Shown piece after piece: positions 46,512 through 55,772 of a stretch of 64,000 bases of DNA (within the stretch, counting starts at the first letter, position 1; each line of letters opens with the position of its first letter). A model generated the notes under the pieces. That model saw only the letters and a program-made list of their open reading frames with translations. It was not told the origin of the DNA and searched no databases. Where the stretch lies: NCBI GenBank assembly GCA_036971715.1, contig JAVHJL010000003.1, positions 248,001 to 312,000 of the forward strand, written 5' to 3'. The DNA is from Arthrobotrys musiformis (Eukaryota; Ascomycota; Orbiliomycetes; Orbiliales; Orbiliaceae). A program made the translations under genes and the position numbers.

Positions 46512-48480
46512 TGAGGTGATGATTAACCAGTATACTCGTAGATTATTTTTGAGGAATTCAAAAATCGATTGGTATACTATGGGATAGCTGATCCATGGCA
46601 GCCTGAGGAAGGGCCTATGTCAGTGCGAATTCGAAGGGCGGTGGGGCAGCCACGTATGAAAGGGGACGGACGAACTAAGAAGTGAAGAACGGTGTTGAAT
46701 TAGGTGACACAAGTCAAATGTCCTTACATACAAACAACCAGATGTGGCAATCGCAAGCAGGAAAATGATAATACCACAACGTAACTCTCTTACCATCCAA
46801 CTCCTCACTTACTTAATTGCCGACTACTTACCTCACTAGCTGACTAGCTCCATACCTCTAACCAGATACTCGAGGCTGCCTGCTGTTCGAGATATATCTT
46901 GCCCTGAGGAGAGGATGCCTGTAAATACCGTATGGGTGTATGGGTGAATGTATGGGAGGTCTGGCTGGGGTGTGTGCGTGTTGTTTCTATTTTGGCTAGC
47001 GGCTTCGTGCCTTTCCCGCTCCCGCTTATTGGAAGCGAGATCTGGAACAAACATTCGAACTCCTCCCACCAGCAGGCAAGCAAACCAACCAGCGAAGCAG
47101 CCAGCCGGCACAGTAAGTGTGATATTGATATTGATGATGACGACACAGGAATCATTCGCATTCGCACTGCTACATGCTACGACGGGTTCATATTTTTGTG
47201 TATCGTCTTCCAACATTCCGAGCTCTCGTACCAGCATATTCCGTGCAGTGGCTCTTCTAGATCTTCAAGAGCGGATAGCAGATGCATTTGGTAGCCCAAG
47301 CAGGGTCGCACACCGAGCTTTTTTTGACGTATCGGCAGCTGGGTCGGTATCAAGAAGTGCCGACGACAGCCACGCCATGTCTTTCTACCATGCCATCGAG
47401 ACTCCCGCACACGAACGAGGAGGGCAAATGGAGGGGAAGAAAAAAAAAATGGAGAGGGGGAAGAGGGAGAGGACAAGCGATCGTTACCTTGTCATCAGGC
47501 CAGAGCATTGCTGTCAGGGAGCTTTTGCCCTGCCTTTGACCTTCTTTCCGCTGCCGCTTTTCCAAGCAGGTCATCCTGCGCCAGCTGCAGGTTTGAGCTT
47601 GAGACACTCTGTGAGCTGTGCATCTACACCGTCTGGCATGCCCGTTTTTCTCGAATTCTCGCTCCCAAGAACCATCCTGCTGGCAGAGAAGGAGACATAT
47701 TTCCGATGTCACGACGAGTCATTTCGATCGAAACTAACCTTTGAAACATATGAATCCCGTTCTTCGGATATACCACCTTGGAACATCGGTATGAAACGCG
47801 AAGAAGGCGAATTCGATGATCAGTCCCCGGCGCCTTATTAATTGGAATTATGATCGGGGCTAGCTGTAGCACGACCAACACCTAGCTAACCAGCTTCTGC
47901 CTTTCCGCTCTTTCTATAGAGATTACCCCCTGTACTCAAATTCATGCAAATGCAAATGTAACGGAGCCACTGGGTTCAATTGAAAGAGGAAAGGTCAAAC
48001 CTCTGGCGACCAATGAGATTGAAGCCGTACTCTTTTCATGTTCACCTGACACTTTTTTGCCCACTTCCTCGAGAGATACGGAAATGGGGTGGAGGAAAAA
48101 CATGCTGATTACCCAGCTAAATTACCAAGTTCACAGGCAAGTCTAAGCTTAGGCTCGCCTCACTTTTCGAATGATCCCCTTTCTAACCCTTTGAATTTTT
48201 ATTCTTTCTTCTTCCAGATTTAGCTTTTCTTGATGCCAGGCTACCAAGCTCTTCAGGGCAAGCACGCTTTCAACTATTAGAAGGCCGCCACGTCGACGAG
48301 CAAGTCAAATCGGGCCTATAGGATCTCGATCAGCGAATCACGCATTGAGACAGCATCCGGTCCCTGGGAGATGCGTTGCATCTCTCTGTCTTGAGAACCT
48401 GATATCTCGAAGATATCGAATCATGATCATGAATATCATTCAATTGAGAGAGAATCATTCGCATCGCTTGTTGAGAAATG

Positions 48481-50637
48481 AATGAAAAAAAGCCGACGAT
48501 GTTTTTGGCTCATGGATTATCCGAATGCTGACCTCATAGGTTTAGGGTGGTGCAGGTCGAAACATCAGATATTACCACAGCCAATTCAATTGAGCCAAAA
48601 ATATGTGCAGCAGGGCAGGGAGAAAAAAAAAAAAGGGACAATGCTTCATCTTCCTGGGCCTTCCATTGTCAGAAGACATGACAGCTGTGAGATGCTGTAG
48701 TGGCAACGAACCATTGGATCGCAAGTCCGAGTCTGGTACAATCACCCCGGGGTACAGACTGGGCTGTTGGCTCTGTGCGAGTTGAGCATAGGGAAGGGCA
48801 AGCCTCAGGAGCTTATCCATGAATACCCGGTGTCTCCCTGCGAATGCCATGTCGCGTTACGTACCCCGTGAAAGAATCCAGAGACGTGAATTGGGCGAGG
48901 CTTCGAGATCGCAGCTGGCGATCAAGGTACATTACATCCGGGCGAGGCACCAATTGCATTGCCCTGGTCAGTCCACTTTGAGGAGAGATACATGCGATAG
49001 TAGCGACTTTTTTTTGGTGGTGACAGACGAGTCCAAGCTTGGAGGGAAGGGCAGAGTGTGGGTTTGCTCCCCCACAAATACCAAGCTGGACCATTCCTGG
49101 CTTGGTCACCCTTGGTGCGCTCCTCAAAAAAGCCAACCTCACTTTGCCGAAATTGGGTGGTTGATACATGTCGACAGCACAACGACCGCCGTTCAGCTAG
49201 CCAGCATCCTTTGCTTCTCCCAAGAGACGAGAGACAAGAGACGAGACGGGCATAATCCAAGTGACCATCACTAGTGTGCTTCTTCGCAATAAACAGGGCG
49301 TCGGACTGGGTGAGCGAGTCGAGTGAGGAAGTACTTACCACCACTCCTCCCCACACAGCACACACTTTATGCAGCACTATGTGTACAATATGTGCAGGTC
49401 GAGCTACTACTGACTATTGACAGGTAGGACCGGCCACTCAGCTCGAGTTTCTTCTTCCTCACCTTCTTTTCTTCCTTCCTCTCTCTCTGATCTTTTCTCA
49501 CCCTCTCCCCATCTTCCCTGTTGTCCTTGCGCAGCGGAGAAGGGTATACATTACATACACACACGCATACAAGTATACATTACCAACCATACATACGGAC
49601 ATACACCCATACATACAGACACATTCACTCACACCCACACAGCACCCACATACGCCGACCACCCACACCATTTTTCCCTTATTCTTCTCTCACCTCTTTT
49701 CCCTCTTCTTCTTCTTCTTCTTTTTCCTTTTCCCTCTTTCCCGCTCGCTTCTCCAACAGCTGGCGTTGTCTTAAATCATACATAACATTAGCATCCTCTA
49801 TCAAGACGAAGAAGAGTTTTTTTTTTTTTTTTCACCGTTTCGGATTTTGACAGCCTCGTCTCAAAACATATTGAACACAGCTTCGAAAGAGGAGAATAAG
49901 AAATACCTTGCTCGCTTAGTTCGCCCTACAGAGGCCGCAGTTTTCTCGAAGAACGACGGGACGACGATTACCCTCTTTTTCCGATCGAATATTTGTTGGC
50001 AAAGACCCATTCGAAGAAAAGTGCGGAGAAGTTACAGCACTATAACCAGGCCTCCTTCCTCTCACTCCTCCTCCTCCTCTCCCTCACCCTCACATTCTCT
50101 CCACCTCACCTCCACTTCCTCTCCTCATCCTCATCCTCATCCTCCACACCAACTATTTTTTATAATCACCGCTCCCGCCCGACCATTTCCCACTCTCTAT
50201 CCTGGAATTTTCGCCTGTTAGTGTGTGTGTTTGCCCTGGTCGTCTAGCTTCCCCCATCCACCCATCCTCTAAAGACAGAAAGATGTCTGGTCAATAGGTT
50301 TTGATATTGTAACATCATACCCATTCCTTTGCACGCTCTTTCTGTGTTCATATACATATTACATTGCTATATATATATACATATACCCATACCCCTTCAG
50401 CTGTTGTTTCTGTTTTTCAATTTGGACACCCTCATCTTTCTCGCTGGCAGGGAAAAGAATAAAAGTTGCTTGAAGCTTGAATTCAACTTTGACCAGGGAC
50501 AGAACTGAATCAGCAGGGGACCAGTCCACTATCGATTAGAGAAACAGCTATCACCGACCATACCAAGATTTCTTTCACCGACCTAATTTATCACAACCGA
50601 GTTTCGAAGAGGGAGGACGAGAATTAAATCCGACAAG
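48481..50637 (+). other. Upstream region and probable long leader of the 668-residue protein gene
   Basis: The last ~1.2 kb is strongly pyrimidine-rich on the + strand, with CTT repeats (about 49703-49730), ACATAC/CACAC runs (49550-49650), a T16 tract (49817-49832) and TCCTCC runs (50070-50150). That pattern is typical of long fungal 5' leaders. Several ATGs open upstream frames, for example at 49521 and 49847. No main coding gene recognised. Confidence 0.45.
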
Positions 50638-52644
50638 ATGTTAAGTTCCAAAGTAGCAATGGTGGAGGACTTCAACTCCGAGGTCCAAGAAGTTATCCCA
50701 TCCTCGAGAATACAGGCTTTCAAGAAGAGACATGTACAATCCGGGCTTGCTTCTGTAACGAATTACTCTGATGCCGGCACTGTTGACTCTGGGTATTCTT
50801 CCACTTCGGCGCCAAATGGCCATGAGGAGCATGAACTTTTCCCTGAAAGTGACAGCCCATCCCGCCACACACCCCAAAGCGACCTTTCCGACTCGAATAT
50901 ATCCGAAAGAACACCCGTCAATCGCCCAGTTGGTCTCGAATCTGAAGGACGTGCGAGATCTTCGAATGCCCACCGTGCGTCTGGTAAATATGCTTTTGTT
51001 CCCGGACTAAGCCGAAACATCGAACGCATTGAGCGACCGCTCAGTAGGTCTACAAGCAAAAGAGACAGCACTGGCAGAGCTTCCCCTGCTATCCGACCGC
51101 AGGATGCTGATGAATGCGACTGCCCTCACTGTGCTAAAGCATCCAGCAGCGCGCAACCCTCGCCTTCTATGCCCCCTCCCGATGCTGGCCTGGACGGAAG
51201 TTGGAACTTGGAGATGTCCAACAGCCTTCCCTCATACAACCCAAGTTCGTTAGAGTACGGCTCTGGTCTCCTTTCTGGATCCCCTGGCAGAACTCGTGGT
51301 GCAGCTCGCGAGAACAACGGCTTCTTTGAAACATTCCCGACAACTAGCCCCAACGCAAGTGGGAATGGCCGCCCGTCGAGTCTGCTCTCAAACACAAATC
51401 CTTTAGGAGGGTTGAGCACATCATATGAATACACGGCATCCCCTAGCACATACACACCGCAATCTGCTGTTAACCCGCTGTTGTCCCCCCCTCCCTATCT
51501 TGGCGTTGATGAATGGGTTCCTCCTACCACGCCCACTTCGTTACGAAACCGAGATCACACAGAGGAATACGCGAACTACTCGAGCAATGACTACTTATAT
51601 GGTAATGGATCGGGAGCTTTGTCTGCGAACGGGGGCAACCACACCAACTACGACCTCCCTCCCCGATCAGCGTCTGTACAACCAGCCGGTTTAAGAAATA
51701 GACCCCGAAGCAGCACCTATGATTACCCAGTTGGCACTATGGGACCTCCTCAACGCAGATCATCAAAAGCACCGGCCCCAAAGCGCATCCATTCCGCCAC
51801 TAATAGCTATGATGCCGGTCGTTACGATACTCCGGCCCCATATGGCGGCTATGATAGTTATGATAACACTGCAACTGATGACTTCCACCATTCTCCTAGC
51901 CATCCTACTATCAGTCGTCGTCTCAGCCGTGCTGGAGCTGGTGCCGGACCTGGCGCTCTTGCACCTTTGGATATTGCTCGGGCTACATCAGTTCCCCCAG
52001 TCGACAACTACGTCGCTGGCATTGAAAGGGCTCGTCGTATGACTATAACCCCACAGCCAACCCAGATTATCAACAGGGACAGAAACCGACGCGGAAGCAA
52101 CGCCTCCTCCGGTCTCTCTTCCTCCGCATCGAGAAGAGCCCATGAAGCTCGCATGAGCATGGCTGAGATGATTGACTCTGTCAAGGTTGAACCCCGCCCG
52201 GAACTCGCTCTTGCTAAACGCGATTCTACTGGTGGGGCTGTCGTCAAGCACGGTTATAGCCCAGCTGAGTTTGACTACGCCACTGATGGTGCTTACGGCG
52301 GCTACGAGTATCCTTACGATAACAGTGGTATGGAAATCAATCCTTACCACCACGAAGAATTCGAGCAAGAGCTTGTACTGAGTGGACCCAGCGAGACATT
52401 TTCTTCCAGGTATGGGGTACCGCCCAAGTTACACTACTTTGGGGATCCCCTGCATCGGTCCCTACGCATGAATTCCGACAGAAGGAAAAGCATGCACAGG
52501 CGCTTGAGTGATTACCACAACAATGACTATCATCACGACTTGGACGAGCTCCGTCAGTTGACAAAGAGTCGAAACTCAGGACTTGACAGGCGGTTAGCCT
52601 CCAACCCCGCTTACATCGAGGATGGGCATGTGCACGGGTACTAA
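50638..52644 (+). CDS. Large intrinsically disordered protein of unknown function (668 aa)
   Basis: Single exon with ATG in AAG-ATG context. The N-terminal ~35 residues look structured and charged (EVIPSSRIQAFKKRHVQ). A DSGYSS sequence at 50-55 fits the DSGxxS phosphodegron recognised by beta-TrCP-type F-box proteins. Most of the rest is Ser/Pro/Asn/Tyr-rich and disordered. Candidate conserved islands are CDCPHCAKA (a CxCxxC), DNYVAGIERARRMTITPQPT, RRAHEARMSMAEMIDSVKVE and a C-terminal His/Tyr/Asp-rich segment around YHNNDYHHDLDELRQL. Many RxxS and RRxS sites suggest phosphorylation by basophilic kinases. No known domain was recognised. The long leader and trailer suggest a regulated gene, perhaps a signalling or developmental protein, but that is inference. 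Confidence 0.78.
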   Translation: MLSSKVAMVEDFNSEVQEVIPSSRIQAFKKRHVQSGLASVTNYSDAGTVDSGYSSTSAPNGHEEHELFPESDSPSRHTPQSDLSDSNISERTPVNRPVGLESEGRARSSNAHRASGKYAFVPGLSRNIERIERPLSRSTSKRDSTGRASPAIRPQDADECDCPHCAKASSSAQPSPSMPPPDAGLDGSWNLEMSNSLPSYNPSSLEYGSGLLSGSPGRTRGAARENNGFFETFPTTSPNASGNGRPSSLLSNTNPLGGLSTSYEYTASPSTYTPQSAVNPLLSPPPYLGVDEWVPPTTPTSLRNRDHTEEYANYSSNDYLYGNGSGALSANGGNHTNYDLPPRSASVQPAGLRNRPRSSTYDYPVGTMGPPQRRSSKAPAPKRIHSATNSYDAGRYDTPAPYGGYDSYDNTATDDFHHSPSHPTISRRLSRAGAGAGPGALAPLDIARATSVPPVDNYVAGIERARRMTITPQPTQIINRDRNRRGSNASSGLSSSASRRAHEARMSMAEMIDSVKVEPRPELALAKRDSTGGAVVKHGYSPAEFDYATDGAYGGYEYPYDNSGMEINPYHHEEFEQELVLSGPSETFSSRYGVPPKLHYFGDPLHRSLRMNSDRRKSMHRRLSDYHNNDYHHDLDELRQLTKSRNSGLDRRLASNPAYIEDGHVHGY

Positions 52645-54971
52645 ATTCTCATACCTTCACACGACCCATTCTTTCCTTCTCTCATAACTTTTACGTTATC
52701 TCTCCTCTCGCGTCTAATTACATCCGATCTTTTCCGTTAGAGCTTCGGCTCTCGTTCCCCATCCTCTTCCCACCCTCCGGGTTTAGAAACCTTATACATT
52801 TTAACATATTGATCTCTTCTCATCATTGATGATTCCCCTCCCTCACCATCATCAGCATCCAAGCTACATACCCCCTTTTATATATTTCCTTATTCTCTAT
52901 TTCACTTCATCTTGACACATATTTTTTTTTCTCTCTGACGGTTAATGTTATTTGAAAGGGAGTGGTTTTTAAGGATAATCGGTGTTTATTGAGGTTGCGG
53001 AGTTTGAAAGTGAAAGCAAGAAGGCTTTTTCGCTTTCATCGCATAGTTGAGGTTTTGGTTTTGTCTGGTTTTAAGAACGATTTTCCTTCCTTGTCGCTTT
53101 CACATTTTTGCTTGTTCGAATCTGCTTCATTTTCATCATTTTTTATGCCTTCATCTGGTGTGGTCGCTCTGTTGCTTTTTAATTTATGTCTTCTCATTCA
53201 TATCTCTCTTCATACCTATCCTTCTCCTTTCCTTTACTACTCAGAAGCCTGGCAGAACTCAGCTTCATCATACTTAACTCCTACTACTTCTCTGCATTCA
53301 CTGTATCTTTTTTTTTTTCTTTCTTTCGCTTGCTCTTTTATGACTTCGCAAAAAAAAACAAGTTCTTGTGCTTTTTATGCTCGAATGCTTTTTCGTTTCT
53401 AATCGAACTATTGTTCGCTCAGTTAATGGGGGCTGGTGATAGATACCTCACATAGCAGTCACTCAGTTTACTTCAGACCGGAAAGACTGCACATCCTCAG
53501 GTTAGTCGGGAGGGCCTCGATCTGACTTCGGGTTAGCTTACGAACCTCTCTTCACCTTTTATTGGTAGTTCTTATCCTTTCCCATTCTTAAGTTATAGCT
53601 TTATTATACTACTCCAAATACTCTGACACGCACCCGCACAAACTTTTCTTTGTCTCCGGGGATGGTATTCTGAAATTTATTCTGTTCCTCAATTCTCCAC
53701 CTTCTCTAGGACCATATATTACTCCCCTCCTTACATATGTGAAGTCCTAAAAGATGTCAACTTCCTTTGATTCTTTGTGCTCCTTTTAATACTTCTTTTT
53801 CTTCCTCCTTTAAGCTTTCCGTTTCGTGCTACTTGATCCTGAGTTCGTGAATATTTTCGACTGGCGGTTGTTTCCCCTCTCCTTTGCGACCTTGTGTGGC
53901 TATTTTCTTCATGATGCTTATTCATTCTGTCTAAAAGATTCCCGCCAGTGTAGTCCGCTCACAAAAGCCGTGCTTCTGTCGGTAATGTTTCGTTGATTCG
54001 ATACTCCCTTATACTACCCCTTTGATTCTTCTTTCCGATTCTTTGTTTTTAACATTTTGTTTCGATTTTTGTTCTTCTTCTTCTCTGTTATATGCTTTCT
54101 TGTTCAAAGGTGCCCAGATTTTACGGCCGATTGATTTGATTCTATTCAAGTTCTTGCTTTCGCATACATCCACGACATGGGACCTCTAGCGCGATGCAGT
54201 TGCTGGTCTGAGTGTGCCTTTGCCACCAGGTCGCTCGCATTGCCGGAGGTTTTATGACCTGCATGTTGTTTCTTCCTCTTCTTTAGTTTACATACATTTC
54301 TGTCGTTTTTGGTCCTTCTTCCTCGTGCAAGTTTTTACGAAAAATTGATTGCTCTTCTTTTTTTAGCTTCATGTTTGCGGTTTCGAAAATCTTGTGTGTA
54401 TGTGAGCTTGAACTCGCCGCTTTTAAGTCGACTTGTTTCGACTGATTACTTTTTTATATATTTATTACTTTCTAGTCATTCATTTGTTAGTTTATTTAGT
54501 AATATACTATTTCTTCCTTGGACCTTTTTCTACCTTTTCTGGGGTTTCTACGAAGATATGCTGACGAGACGAAGACTTTTTAATATAAATATTTTATACT
54601 GTACCCTTTTTATATCTAGCTGTTCACTGTGTGCATACAACCATCGAGTAACTAGTCACGATTAACTTGTGCCTCTTTCTTTGAGAATAGTGATATCGTC
54701 AGACATTGGTGACGAATACGGTTCTTTTGGCGTCGCATTACGAGCACTCGATATTGCTGGTATAAATACTGTCAAGGGGAGCGCGTGACGGGAGGAAGTT
54801 TGAAATCGTGTAGATTCCTATATGTACAAAATATCTGTATATATACAGCTGCTCGTATATCGTGACAGAATGGATTATATTGGGATCCCACCGCTGATTC
54901 TTTGGTGGGAGGCCAACGTTGTCTCCAAGTGAATCTCCCAAGTTGGTGTAGATTCTTCGGTTCGAGGACTT
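52645..54971. other. T-rich trailer of the disordered-protein gene and spacer to mL60
   Basis: About 2.3 kb, strikingly T/C-rich on the + strand for most of its length (52650-54650). Frames here (e.g. 52962-53402 and 53186-53455) are Phe/Ser/Leu-rich by composition and rejected as genes. Probably a long 3' UTR or heterogeneous transcribed spacer. No terminator motif can be assigned. Confidence 0.45.
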
Positions 54972-55439
54972 TTAGAAACCGATAGGGTTGATACGTTGCG
55001 ATACCCGGGTCCATTTGGGTAGCTCTGTTTTATACAAATTAGCAATCCTATCTTCCTGCCGCCATAAGACAATCTAAGTAGACGCAGTAAAAACGTACTG
55101 TGAATTCCCTTCCGGTATCCTTTATGCTTCTTGTCGAAGATAGTGTACTTGTCCCGTGGCAGCATCTCGGCCTCGGTAGGCATCTCGGCCTTCCATGTCT
55201 CGACAGCCTTGGAGACCATTCCTTGCTGTGCTAGAGCATTTGAGATTGTTTCGACGACTCTATCGACACGACGGAGACGCTGACGCTGACGATATTTCTG
55301 GAAACGGGAGAGACGCCATGGGATTTTCCTACGACGGTGGGGTTAGCGGGGACGGGTAATTGACGGGAATTGAGTTGGAGATATCGTACCATAGCAGACC
55401 ACCCATGAGGGCGTTCGTGGGACGGAACGCTCCGAACAT
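54972..55439 (-). CDS. MRPL31: Mitochondrial large-subunit ribosomal protein mL60 (three exons, 110 aa)
   Basis: Component of the fungal mitochondrial large ribosomal subunit (yeast Mrpl31). Exons: 55439-55390, 55328-55099, 55024-54972. Introns are 61 and 74 nt, with donors TG|GTACG and CA|GTACG. The joined protein starts MFGAFRPTNALMGGLLWKIP and continues WRLSRFQKYRQRQRLRRVD, then VSKAVETWKAEMPTEAEMLP, DKYTIFDKKHKGYRKGIHKL, and ends PKWTRVSQRINPIGF. These are the family's characteristic blocks in order, and the length is normal. No start or frame ambiguity remains once the two introns are removed. The gene lies head-to-head with a PPR-like mitochondrial gene, with only 333 bp between the ATGs. 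Confidence 0.95.
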
Positions 55440-55772
55440 CGTGGGTGGATTTTGATGGGGGGTGTCTTGATGAGGTCGGGGAGAAGTTCGAGGTTATAAC
55501 TGCATGGGTTTGGTCGTCTGAGTTTTGGTGATGGTGTTTTTTCGGCCGCTGCCTTTTTTGGGCACGCTAAATTTTCCTGGTCTATAAAATTCAACCTTCT
55601 GCAACACCAGCGGTGTTCCGGACCACCAAACTTGGAAAAACTTATAACTTTGAACGACTGAACAATCGACTGCCGGCAGATGTCTTCGCATTGAATTGGA
55701 GGAACCAACTTCAGATGAACCCGCTGTGATGCCAATGGAACAGCCCCAAGCGCTCGACCTCTCCCAGAGTTT
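55440..55772. promoter_or_regulatory. Bidirectional promoter between mL60 and the PPR-like gene
   Basis: 333 bp separate two divergent start codons, both for predicted mitochondrial gene-expression proteins. G/T-rich on the + strand near mL60. No specific factor site was identified with confidence. Shared regulation is inferred from layout only. Confidence 0.6.

Larger units (their letters stand above)
41789..48480. other. Long intergenic region with no accepted gene
   Basis: About 6.7 kb. It contains GCAA repeats near 42021-42040, a T17 tract (43866-43882), ACC repeats near 45911-45940 and an A20 tract (46492-46511). Two frames deserve mention without being accepted as genes: an open minus-strand stretch with four glycosylation sequons (43995-44375) and a 297-codon + frame (46948-47841). 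No tRNA or transposon was recognised. Confidence 0.4.

Noticed and set aside
46948..47841. 297-codon + frame as a gene
   Set aside because: No recognisable domain, overlapping frames on both strands and no support beyond length; kept only as a finding.
52962..53455. Overlapping + frames rich in Phe and Ser after the 668-residue gene
   Set aside because: Composition follows the T-rich trailer; no conserved features.
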